Assembly (NCBI GenBank): GCA_002748285.1
Contig: PDSA01000004.1
Coordinates: forward strand, 77,321 to 141,320
Origin: Rhodobacterales bacterium
GTDB taxonomy: Bacteria > Pseudomonadota > Alphaproteobacteria > Rhodobacterales > Rhodobacteraceae
DNA length: 64,000 bases
Reading direction: 5' to 3'
The notes below the pieces were generated by a model. That model did no database searches, was not told where the DNA came from, and saw nothing but the letters and a program-made list of their open reading frames with translations. Shown here one piece after another: positions 56,406-64,000 of this stretch (the stretch's first letter is position 1; each line of letters starts with the position of its first letter). Position numbers and translations under genes: made by a program.

Positions 56406-59400
56406 ATGACCGAGTTCAACAAGATCCTGATCGCCAATCGCGGTGAAATCGCCATCCGCATTTTGCGCGCCGCCAATGAGATGGGCAAAAAGACGGTTGC
56501 CGTGTTCGCCGAGGAAGACAAGCTGGGCCTGCACCGTTTCAAGGCCGACGAGGCCTATCGCATCGGTCAGGGCATGGGGCCGGTCGCGGCCTATCTGTCG
56601 ATTGAGGAAATCATCCGCGTGGCGAAAATGTCGGGCGCGGATGCGATCCATCCCGGCTATGGCCTGCTGTCGGAAAACCCGGATTTCGTGGATGCCTGTG
56701 TGGCTGCGGGCATCACATTTATCGGCCCGCGTGCCGACACCATGCGCAAGTTGGGCGACAAGGCCAGCGCCCGCAATGTGGCGATTGCGGCCGGTGTGCC
56801 GGTGATCCCCGCCACCGAAGTTCTGGGCGATGACATGGCCAAAATCAAGGCGCAGGCGGCCGAGATCGGCTATCCGTTGATGCTCAAGGCCAGCTGGGGT
56901 GGCGGCGGGCGCGGGATGCGGGCGATTACCGCCGAATCCGAGCTGGAGGAAAAGGTGCTGGAGGGCCGTCGCGAGGCCGAGGCGGCTTTTGGCAATGGCG
57001 AGGGCTATCTTGAGAAAATGATCACCCGGGCCCGCCATGTTGAGGTGCAGATCTTGGGCGACAAGCATGGCGAGATTTACCACCTGTTCGAGCGCGATTG
57101 CTCGGTGCAGCGGCGCAATCAAAAGGTGGTCGAACGCGCCCCGGCCCCGTATCTGTCAGACGCCCAACGCGCCGAAATCTGCGAACTGGCGCGTAAGATT
57201 TGCCACTCGGTCCATTATGAATGCGCCGGCACGGTTGAGTTTCTGATGGATATGGACAAGGACAGCTTTCATTTCATTGAGGTCAACCCAAGGGTGCAGG
57301 TCGAGCATACCGTGACCGAAGAGGTCACCGGGATTGACATCGTGCAGGCTCAGATCCTGATCGCCGAGGGCAAAACCCTGGCCGAGGCCACCGGCAAAGC
57401 CCATCAGGATGAGGTGCGCCTGAACGGCCACGCTTTGCAATGCCGCATTACCACCGAGGATCCGCAAAACAATTTCATCCCCGATTATGGCCGCATCACC
57501 GCCTATCGCTCGGCCACCGGCATGGGCATCCGGCTGGATGGTGGCACGGCTTATGCCGGCGGGGTGATCACCCGGTTTTACGACAGCCTGCTGGTGAAAA
57601 TCACCGCACATGCGCAAACCCCCTCTGCCGCCATTGCCCGTATGGACCGGGCCTTGCGCGAGTTTCGGGTGCGCGGGGTGTCGACCAATATCGCATTTGT
57701 CGAAAATCTGTTGCAGCATCCGAAATTTCTGGATGACAGCTATACCACCAAATTCATCGACAACACGCCCGAGCTGTTCCGCTTTAAAAAACGCCGCGAC
57801 CGTGCCACCAAAATTCTGACCTATCTGGCCGACATCACCGTTAACGGCCACCCCGAAACCCAGAACCGCCCAGCACCCAAGGCCGTGGCGAAAATCCCCG
57901 AGCCCCCGGCCCCACAGGGCGACATCCCCGCCGGCACCCGTCAGTTGCTGGAGCGGGACGGCCCCCAAGCGGTGGCCGACTGGATGGCCAAACAAAGGCA
58001 GCTGCTGCTGACCGACACCACCATGCGCGATGGGCATCAATCGCTGCTGGCCACGCGGATGCGCTCGATCGACATGATCCGGGTGGCCCCCAGCTATGCC
58101 GCCCATGTGCCGCAGCTGTTTTCGATGGAATGCTGGGGCGGGGCGACCTTTGACGTGGCTTATCGTTTCTTGCAGGAATGCCCCTGGCAGCGGCTGCGCG
58201 ATTTGCGCCGGGCCATGCCCAACATCATGACGCAAATGCTGCTGCGGGCCAGCAATGGGGTGGGCTATACCAACTATCCCGACAATGTGGTGCAGGAATT
58301 TGTCCGTCAGGCCGCCGCCAGCGGTGTGGATGTGTTCCGGGTGTTTGACAGCCTGAACTGGGTGGAAAACATGCGCGTGGCGATGGATGCGGTGATTGAG
58401 GCGGGCAAAATCTGTGAGGGCTCGATCTGCTATACCGGAGACATCCTCAACCCCGACCGGGCGAAATATGATCTGAAATACTATCTGGATATGGGCCATC
58501 AGCTGAAAGCCGCCGGAGCACATATTCTGGGGCTGAAAGACATGGCGGGCTTGCTGAAACCGGCCTCGGCTGCAGTGCTGATCCGGGCGCTGAAACAGGA
58601 AATCGGTCTGCCGATCCATTTCCACACCCATGATACCTCGGGCGTGGCGGGGGCGACCATTCTGGCGGCCTCGGATGCCGGGGTGGATGCGGTGGATGTG
58701 GCGATGGATGCGTTCTCGGGTGGCACGTCACAGGTCTGCATGGGCTCGATCATTGAGGCGCTGCGCCACACCCCGCGCGATACCGGCATCGACATTGCCA
58801 ATGTGCGGGCGATTTCCGATTACTGGCAGGCGGTGCGGGACGAATATCGCGCCTTTGAAAGCGGTCTAGCCGCCCCGGCCTCGGAGGTTTACCTGCACGA
58901 AATGCCCGGCGGCCAGTTCACCAATCTGAAGAGCCAGGCGCGGGCGCTGGGGTTGGAAGAGCGCTGGTCCGAGGTGGCGCAGGCTTATGCCGATGTGAAC
59001 CAGATGTTTGGCGATATCGTCAAGGTCACGCCGTCCTCCAAGGTGGTGGGTGATATGGCGCTGATGATGGTCTCGCAGGGGCTGAGCCGCGAACAGGTCG
59101 AAGACCCCGAGGTCGATCTGGCCTTCCCCGACAGCGTGGTTGACATGCTGCGCGGCAATCTGGGGCAGCCGCCGGGGGGCTTTCCACCGGCGCTGATCAA
59201 AAAGGTGCTCAAAGGCGAGGCCCCCGACACCAGCCGCCCCGGCGCGCATCTGGCGGCGGTTGATCTCAAGGCCACACGGGCCGATCTGTCAGAGCAGCTC
59301 GAGGGGTTCAAAGTCGATAACGAAGACCTGAACGGCTATCTGATGTATCCCAAGGTTTTTCTGGATTATATGGGCCGCCACCGCCTCTATGGCCCGGTGC

Positions 59401-59846
59401 GCACCCTGCCCACGCGGGCGTTTTTCTACGGGATGCAGCCGGGCGAGGAAATCACCGCCGAGATCGACCCGGGCAAGACGCTGGAGATCCGAATGCTCGC
59501 AGTGGGTGAGACCAACGAAGAGGGCGACGTCAAGGTGTTCTTTGAGCTCAACGGCCAGCCCCGCAGCATCATTGTGCCCAACCGGCTGATCAAATCGCAA
59601 ACCGCCCAGCGGCCCATGGCCGAAGAAGGCAACCCGGATCATATCGGCGCGCCAATGCCCGGTGTGGTGGCCAGCGTTGCGGTCAGCGTGGGGCAAAAGG
59701 TGCATGAGGGCGATCTGCTGCTGACCATCGAGGCGATGAAGATGGAAACCGGCATTCACGCCGAACGCGATGCCGAAATCAAGGCGGTGCATGTGCAAGC
59801 CGGTGGGCAGATCAATGCCAAGGAGCTGTTGATCGAACTGCAATAG
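56406..59846 (+). CDS. pyc: Pyruvate carboxylase
   Basis: 1146 residues, anaplerotic biotin enzyme making oxaloacetate from pyruvate. Biotin carboxylase domain (start ILIANRGEIAIRIL; ATP-grasp loop GGGGRGMR), carboxyltransferase domain (DTTMRDGHQSLLATRMR; FDSLNWVENM), and a C-terminal biotin domain with EAMKMET (biotinylated Lys near 1112). Full length; start with GGTGCCCC before ATG has no strong ribosome site. Confidence 0.97.
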   Translation: MTEFNKILIANRGEIAIRILRAANEMGKKTVAVFAEEDKLGLHRFKADEAYRIGQGMGPVAAYLSIEEIIRVAKMSGADAIHPGYGLLSENPDFVDACVAAGITFIGPRADTMRKLGDKASARNVAIAAGVPVIPATEVLGDDMAKIKAQAAEIGYPLMLKASWGGGGRGMRAITAESELEEKVLEGRREAEAAFGNGEGYLEKMITRARHVEVQILGDKHGEIYHLFERDCSVQRRNQKVVERAPAPYLSDAQRAEICELARKICHSVHYECAGTVEFLMDMDKDSFHFIEVNPRVQVEHTVTEEVTGIDIVQAQILIAEGKTLAEATGKAHQDEVRLNGHALQCRITTEDPQNNFIPDYGRITAYRSATGMGIRLDGGTAYAGGVITRFYDSLLVKITAHAQTPSAAIARMDRALREFRVRGVSTNIAFVENLLQHPKFLDDSYTTKFIDNTPELFRFKKRRDRATKILTYLADITVNGHPETQNRPAPKAVAKIPEPPAPQGDIPAGTRQLLERDGPQAVADWMAKQRQLLLTDTTMRDGHQSLLATRMRSIDMIRVAPSYAAHVPQLFSMECWGGATFDVAYRFLQECPWQRLRDLRRAMPNIMTQMLLRASNGVGYTNYPDNVVQEFVRQAAASGVDVFRVFDSLNWVENMRVAMDAVIEAGKICEGSICYTGDILNPDRAKYDLKYYLDMGHQLKAAGAHILGLKDMAGLLKPASAAVLIRALKQEIGLPIHFHTHDTSGVAGATILAASDAGVDAVDVAMDAFSGGTSQVCMGSIIEALRHTPRDTGIDIANVRAISDYWQAVRDEYRAFESGLAAPASEVYLHEMPGGQFTNLKSQARALGLEERWSEVAQAYADVNQMFGDIVKVTPSSKVVGDMALMMVSQGLSREQVEDPEVDLAFPDSVVDMLRGNLGQPPGGFPPALIKKVLKGEAPDTSRPGAHLAAVDLKATRADLSEQLEGFKVDNEDLNGYLMYPKVFLDYMGRHRLYGPVRTLPTRAFFYGMQPGEEITAEIDPGKTLEIRMLAVGETNEEGDVKVFFELNGQPRSIIVPNRLIKSQTAQRPMAEEGNPDHIGAPMPGVVASVAVSVGQKVHEGDLLLTIEAMKMETGIHAERDAEIKAVHVQAGGQINAKELLIELQ

Positions 59847-59900
59847 CCAAAGGCCCCCGGCACCGCTCTTTTCCCCTACACAGCCCGCAAAACCTGCATT

Positions 59901-59933
59901 TGTTGGCGCTAACACCCCATGTTTGCGCCAACA
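59901..59933. promoter_or_regulatory. Two LacI-type operators upstream of gap
   Basis: Two 14-bp palindromes, TGTTGGCGCTAACA (59901-59914) and TGTTTGCGCCAACA (59920-59933), share TGTTNGCGCNAACA with centres 19 bp apart, about 75-105 bp before the gap start. The shape fits a LacI-family regulator such as CceR, which controls central carbon genes in Rhodobacter; the exact match is from memory. Confidence 0.65.
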
Positions 59934-60004
59934 CTCTGCGTTTGCGCCTTTCAGGAATCGAATGGGCCGCGTATATGCCTTGGCAAATGCAAAGGGAGCA
60001 TCAC

Positions 60005-61009
60005 ATGACCGTCACACTTGGAATCAACGGCTTTGGCCGCATCGGGCGCGCAACGCTGTTACATATCATGGAAGCCGCGCGCGATGATGTGCAGGTGGTG
60101 AAACTCAACGCCTCGGGGCCGATTGAAACCAATGTGCATATGCTGAAATATGACAGTGTGCATGGCCGCTATGGCGGGGAGATCAAGGTTGAGGGCGACA
60201 CCATGGATCTGGGCCGCGGCCCAATCAAGGTGTTTTCCACCTACAACCCCGAAGAGCTGGACTGGTCTGGTGTCGATGTGGTGCTGGAATGCACCGGCCA
60301 ATTCAATGACGGCGTGAAATCCAGCGTGCATCTGCGTCACGGCGCGAAAAAGGTGCTGATCTCGGCCCCGGCCAGCAATGTGGATCGCACCGTGGTTTTT
60401 GGCGTCAATGATGGCGAATTGCTGGCCGAAGACAATCTGGTCTCGAACGGCTCCTGCACCACCAACTGTCTGGCGCCGCTGGCCAAAGTGCTGCATGAAG
60501 TGATCGGGATCGAGCGCGGCATCATGACCACTATCCACAGCTATACCGGCGATCAGCACACGCTGGACCGGCGTCACAAAGACCTCTATCGCGCCCGCGC
60601 TGCGGCGATGTCGATCGTGCCGACCTCAACCGGAGCCGCCCGTGCGCTGGGTCTGGTGCTGCCCGCGCTGGCCGGCAAGTTGGACGGCACGGCGATGCGG
60701 GTGCCCACGCCGAATGTCTCGGCGGTGGATCTGACGTTTGAAGCCGCCCGCGAGGTGAGTGTGGACGATGTCAACGCGGCGGTGAAACAGGCGGTTGATG
60801 GGCCGATGGCGGCGGTGATGGGGTATGACCCCGAGCCCAAAGTCTCGGTTGATTTCAATCACACCACCGAATCCAGCATCTTTGCCCCGGATCAGACTAA
60901 AGTCGTCGGCGGGCGTCTGGTGCGGGTGCTGGCTTGGTATGACAATGAGTGGGGCTTTTCTTGCCGGATGGCCGATGTGGCCGCGAAAATGGGACAGCTT
61001 GTGGGCTAA
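60005..61009 (+). CDS. gap: Glyceraldehyde-3-phosphate dehydrogenase, type I
   Basis: 334 residues. Catalytic Cys151 in SNGSCTTNCLAPL, His in TTIHSYTGDQ, and the NAD fold start GINGFGRIGR. The residue after the second beta-strand reads KLNASGP instead of the usual ND motif with an Asp that selects NAD, so NADP use is possible. Start at MTVTLGI with AAAGGGAG; preceding in-frame ATG would add 35 residues of leader and cover the operators. Confidence 0.95.
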   Translation: MTVTLGINGFGRIGRATLLHIMEAARDDVQVVKLNASGPIETNVHMLKYDSVHGRYGGEIKVEGDTMDLGRGPIKVFSTYNPEELDWSGVDVVLECTGQFNDGVKSSVHLRHGAKKVLISAPASNVDRTVVFGVNDGELLAEDNLVSNGSCTTNCLAPLAKVLHEVIGIERGIMTTIHSYTGDQHTLDRRHKDLYRARAAAMSIVPTSTGAARALGLVLPALAGKLDGTAMRVPTPNVSAVDLTFEAAREVSVDDVNAAVKQAVDGPMAAVMGYDPEPKVSVDFNHTTESSIFAPDQTKVVGGRLVRVLAWYDNEWGFSCRMADVAAKMGQLVG

Positions 61010-61030
61010 GCCCGCCCCCACAGGGTTAAG

Positions 61031-61064
61031 AGCCGCTCTGCCTTTGGGGGCAGGGCGGCTTTTT
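61031..61064 (+). terminator. Terminator of gap
   Basis: AGCCGCTCTGCC (61031-61042) pairs with GGCAGGGCGGCT (61049-61060), followed by TTTTCTTT, 22 bp after the gap stop. Confidence 0.85.
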
Positions 61065-61102
61065 CTTTGTCCGGCATTGCCCGGCGGGTGCGACGGGTGA
61101 AC

Positions 61103-61318
61103 GCCTCTGCATACGGCTACATAATACAGAGAACGCCGGGCTGCGCCTGCCTGGGTAGGCGCTTGCACGGCGGGAATGCAAACGCAGTTTGTGAATAAAT
61201 CGTCATGTTTCAGTGTGTCGAAGGGGTGATTGCGCCTGCCGGGGGGCAGGCAGGCTTAAGGACGGCCTTGCGGCCGTGCGGGGCAGCTCAGGGATGCGCA
61301 GCGTTGTGCAGAAGCCTT
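61103..61318. repeat. Palindromic repeat family, copy E (long, two cores)
   Basis: Begins with CCTCTGCATA and ends near TTGTGCAGAAGCCTT, resembling the terminal repeats of copy C. First core 61131-61164 is identical over 34 bp to the complement of 29763-29796 in copy B. Second core 61231-61260 matches copies A and D, and the following GGCTTAAGGACGGCC matches copy C. It lies between gap and the small membrane protein. Confidence 0.8.
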
Positions 61319-61391
61319 GGGACAAGAACCCCAATCAATTTTACACAAATTCGGGCTACAAAACCAACGCGGCCAAGGCTATAGACAAAGC

Positions 61392-61535
61392 ATGACCAAT
61401 CAACTTGCCCTGATCTTTGCCCTTGCAATCATCGCGGTTTTCGCCGCCGATCATTATTATTTCGGCTGGGAGCTGCACATCATTCTGGGTAAAAAACTGG
61501 CCGATCTGTCCAATTACATCGCCTTTTGGCGCTGA
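61392..61535 (+). CDS. Small single-span membrane protein
   Basis: 47 residues: MTNQLALIFALAIIAVFAAD is one membrane helix, followed by a short amphipathic part ending NYIAFWR. It is too short for most gene callers. From memory, similar small proteins lie downstream of gap in other Rhodobacterales; the repeat copy E separates them here. Ribosome site is weak (AGACAAAG). Confidence 0.6.
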   Translation: MTNQLALIFALAIIAVFAADHYYFGWELHIILGKKLADLSNYIAFWR

Positions 61536-61539
61536 CCTC

Positions 61540-61614
61540 AGAGCATTATGCGAAAAACCTGAATCACCTAACGCTGCCTGAAATCATAGATTTCAACGCG
61601 TTAGGTGATGCTCT
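61540..61614. terminator. Large nested hairpin between convergent genes
   Basis: ATCACCTAACGC (61563-61574) pairs with GCGTTAGGTGAT (61598-61609), and inside it TGAAATC pairs with GATTTCA around ATA. An outer AGAGCAT/ATGCTCT pair (61540-61546, 61608-61614) adds an alternative stem. It lies between the small membrane gene and coaD and probably stops transcription both ways. Confidence 0.65.
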
Positions 61615-61631
61615 TTGTATCAGGTATTTCG

Positions 61632-62138
61632 TCAAACGCTGTAGCTGCGGGAAAATTTCGCCTTTAGCGCCGCCTCGACCGCCGGGGTGACGAATTTGTT
61701 AACATCTCCGCCCAACCGGGCGATTTCCTTGACCAGCTTGCTGGCAATCGCCTGATGTTTGGCCTCGGCCATCAGAAACACGGTTTCGATGCTGTCATCC
61801 ATGGCGCGGTTCATGCCAACCATTTGAAATTCATACTCAAAATCAGCCACCGCACGCAAACCGCGGATAATGATCGACGCATTCACATCCCGGGCACAAT
61901 CCACCAACAGGTTCTCAAACGGATGCACCACAATCTCGCAGCCGGTCTGTTTGGCCACATCGGCGATCTCGGCCTCAACCATCGCCACACGCTGCTCAAG
62001 ATCAAAGAGCGGCCCCTTATCGCGGTTGATCGCAACCCCGATCACCAAGCGGTCCACCAATGCCGCCCCGCGCCGGATGATATCAATATGGCCCAGAGTG
62101 ATGGGGTCAAACGTCCCCGGATAAAGCGCGATGCGCAT
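61632..62138 (-). CDS. coaD: Pantetheine-phosphate adenylyltransferase
   Basis: 168 residues, fourth step of CoA synthesis. The TxGH nucleotidyl-transfer motif is in GTFDPITLGHIDII, and IIIRGLRAVADFEYEFQM is the second conserved block. The start has AAAGGAG; nine codons further upstream are excluded. Confidence 0.96.
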   Translation of the reverse strand: MRIALYPGTFDPITLGHIDIIRRGAALVDRLVIGVAINRDKGPLFDLEQRVAMVEAEIADVAKQTGCEIVVHPFENLLVDCARDVNASIIIRGLRAVADFEYEFQMVGMNRAMDDSIETVFLMAEAKHQAIASKLVKEIARLGGDVNKFVTPAVEAALKAKFSRSYSV

Positions 62139-62239
62139 GGCTGGCTCCTTTGCATTTTTCCGCACGCAACATTATTACGCCGCGAAATGCAAGCAGATAA
62201 CAGCCGTTTCCTGAGGTTTTTTGCCGCAGATCGGCAGGA

Positions 62240-63658
62240 TTACATATGCACCACGCGGCCATAAGCATCCAGCACCGATTCATGCATCATCTCTGACAGA
62301 GTCGGATGCGGAAACACCGTGTTGATCAGCTCTTGTTCCGTGGTTTCCAGCTGACGGCCCACCACATAACCCTGGATCAGCTCGGTCACCTCGGCCCCGA
62401 TCATATGCGCCCCCAGCAGCTCGCCGGTTTTGGCGTCGAACACGGTTTTCACCAGCCCCTCGGCCTCGCCCAGAGCAATCGCCTTGCCGTTGCCGATAAA
62501 GGGGAACCGGCCAACCTTGACGTCATAGCCCAGCTCTTTGGCTTTGGCCTCGGTATAGCCGACACTGGCGACCTGCGGCGTGCAATAGGTGCAACCGGCG
62601 ATGCTTTCGGGTTTGACCGGATGCGGCTTTTGCCCGGCGATCAGCTCGGCCACCATCATGCCCTCATGGCTGGCCTTATGCGCCAGCCACGGAGCGCCGG
62701 CGATGTCGCCAATCGCATAGAGCCCCTCAACCCCGGTGCGGCAATAGGCATCGGTCACCACATGGCTGCGGTCCAGCTTGACCCCCAGCGCTTCGAGCCC
62801 CAGATTTTCGACATTGCCCACAATGCCGACCGCCGAAATCACCGTATCAAAATCGTGTTTTTCGACCTTGCCAGCGGCTTCGATATGGGCGGTGACCCGA
62901 TCCTTATGACGCTCCAGCCGGGTGACGCTGGCCTTTTGCATGATCTTCATGCCCTGCTTTTCAAACTGCTTTTTCGCCAGTTTCGAGATCTCTTCATCCT
63001 CGACCGGCAGCACCCGATCCATCACCTCAACCACCGTGGTTTTGGCACCTAACGTATTGTAAAAGCTGGCAAATTCAATGCCAATCGCGCCCGAGCCAAT
63101 CACCAGCAGTTTCTTGGGCATATGCGGCGGGTTCAGCGCGTGCTTATAGGTCCAGACGCGCTTGCCATCGACCTCGAGCCCCGGCAGCTCGCGGGCGCGG
63201 GCGCCGGTGGCAAGGATGATGTTTTTCGCGTGCAACTCGTCCACGCCATTATCGGTGCGCACGGAAATGCGGCCTTTGCCGGACAGGCTGGCCTGGCCCA
63301 TGACCACGGTGATCTTGTTCTTTTTCATCAAATGGCCGATGCCGCCGGAAAGCTGCGCCGCCACCTTGCGCGAGCGCTTGATCACCGCGTCCAGATCATA
63401 GCCGATCTTATCGGCCTTCAGGCCGAATTCCCCGGCGCGGTGCATCAGGTGGAACACCTCAGAAGAACGCAGCAACGCCTTGGTCGGGATGCAGCCCCAG
63501 TTCAGGCAAATGCCGCCCAGATGCGCACGCTCAATGATCGCTACCTTTTGCCCTAGCTGCGCCGCCCGGATCGCCGCCACATAACCGCCGGGCCCGGCCC
63601 CGATCACGACCACATCCCACATTGCGGATTTTGTGTTGGAATTTGCGTTTGACGGCAT
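62240..63658 (-). CDS. lpdA: Dihydrolipoyl dehydrogenase (E3)
   Basis: 472-residue FAD flavoenzyme that reoxidises lipoamide in 2-oxoacid dehydrogenase complexes. FAD loop IGAGPGGYVAAIRAAQ, redox pair GGICLNWGCIPTK, NAD loop GSGAIGIEF, and the C-terminal catalytic His-Glu (VFPHPTLSE) are present. No E1/E2 genes in the window. Preceded by an operator-like palindrome. Confidence 0.95.
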   Translation of the reverse strand: MPSNANSNTKSAMWDVVVIGAGPGGYVAAIRAAQLGQKVAIIERAHLGGICLNWGCIPTKALLRSSEVFHLMHRAGEFGLKADKIGYDLDAVIKRSRKVAAQLSGGIGHLMKKNKITVVMGQASLSGKGRISVRTDNGVDELHAKNIILATGARARELPGLEVDGKRVWTYKHALNPPHMPKKLLVIGSGAIGIEFASFYNTLGAKTTVVEVMDRVLPVEDEEISKLAKKQFEKQGMKIMQKASVTRLERHKDRVTAHIEAAGKVEKHDFDTVISAVGIVGNVENLGLEALGVKLDRSHVVTDAYCRTGVEGLYAIGDIAGAPWLAHKASHEGMMVAELIAGQKPHPVKPESIAGCTYCTPQVASVGYTEAKAKELGYDVKVGRFPFIGNGKAIALGEAEGLVKTVFDAKTGELLGAHMIGAEVTELIQGYVVGRQLETTEQELINTVFPHPTLSEMMHESVLDAYGRVVHM

Positions 63659-64000
63659 ATTGAGCCCCCCGGATATGAAGAATGAAGCGCACCTGGAATG
63701 GTATAGTTTGGTATTAAACTATATTTTCAGCCACATCAATGCGCAGTGCGGCGACAGGCCATAAAAGACCCTGAGATACCCCTTCCATAACAACCGAATC
63801 CTGCTTGCCGGGCGGGACGCAAAGCCTTGCAAAGCTGCGCCGCCCGAACGGCCCCGCCCGGTGCCCCTGCCCGAAGCGTTGATCCTATATTTGCCTTTTC
63901 GTGTTCTTTTCTGATCTGATTTCTGGGTTGCTTCCAAGGCACAACCGTATATTTTACGTGGCCATGGCAGCAAGGCGCTGCCCCCCGTGCGGCGGTTATG
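63659..64000. other. Right-edge gap without a recognised gene
   Basis: This 342-bp stretch upstream of lpdA contains a palindrome (63702-63723). A minus-strand frame stays open from the edge to 63719, but it has no recognisable protein features and atypical codon use for this region, so I do not call it. Confidence 0.5.
63702..63723. promoter_or_regulatory. 22-bp palindrome upstream of lpdA
   Basis: TATAGTTT-GGTATT-AAACTATA, a perfect 8-bp inverted repeat 43 bp before the lpdA start. Likely a dimeric regulator site; identity unknown. Confidence 0.55.

Noticed and set aside
63719..64000. Minus-strand frame open to the right edge
   Set aside because: No recognisable domain, unusual codons, and no ribosome site seen within the window.

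Overview
The window is a contiguous piece of an alphaproteobacterial chromosome, most likely order Rhodobacterales (Roseobacter/Rhodobacter group). The evidence is the dusB(nifR3)-ntrB-ntrC-ntrY order, an NtrC without the GAFTGA sigma-54 loop, an F1-only ATP synthase operon (atpHAGDC), an IscR with a single cysteine, a holin/muramidase pair inside the ccm locus, a GTTC-N7-GTTC LexA box, a TTAA-N7-TTAA CtrA box and a CCTCCTCCC-loop sRNA locus beside a DUF1127-like ORF. Most of it is core metabolism and cell-envelope synthesis. I see no prophage, CRISPR array, transposase gene, tRNA or rRNA.

Layout. 1-5384 (minus): nitrogen regulation, dusB-ntrB-ntrC-ntrY, with ntrY cut by the left edge. 5459-7757: an alpha/beta hydrolase, prs and a small H-type lectin-domain gene. 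7963-12836 (minus): atpHAGDC with its terminator. 13068-17945: an Ala-rich unknown protein with a possibly decayed tail, a methyltransferase, an MsbA-type ABC exporter and ygfZ. 18020-23253: an orphan BMP-type binding protein, an HdeD-like membrane protein, a U32 family protein, DUF1489, a small unknown protein and a COG2945 hydrolase. 23402-26966: iscR, uvrB and an enoyl-CoA hydratase. 27025-32600: cytochrome c maturation (ccmE, ccmF, ccmH) enclosing a muramidase-holin pair like the Rhodobacter GTA lysis genes, then argC. 32655-39940: murI, a DctP-DctQ-DctM TRAP transporter and its dctD/dctB two-component system. 40491-42332: rng, maf, infA. 42676-50138 (minus): the first half of the division/cell-wall cluster, mraZ-rsmH-ftsL-ftsI-murE-murF-mraY, which stops after mraY. 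50872-56189: mrp, the DUF1127/sRNA locus, lrp/lysE and uvrD. 56406-63658: pyc, gap, a small membrane protein, coaD and lpdA.

Three things stand out. First, five intergenic gaps carry members of one palindromic repeat family. One member is a complete miniature element with 15-bp terminal inverted repeats, and two distant members share an identical 34-bp segment. Second, mraY, rsmH and dctD each have an internal deletion that shifts the reading frame. MraY is normally essential, so these are either assembly errors or evidence of second copies. Third, several control sites can be read directly: twin TGTTNGCGCNAACA operators before gap, a LexA box before uvrD, three 32-bp repeats before pyc, a CtrA box before mraZ, a palindrome between lrp and lysE, and CTGTG...CACAG sites before dctP.
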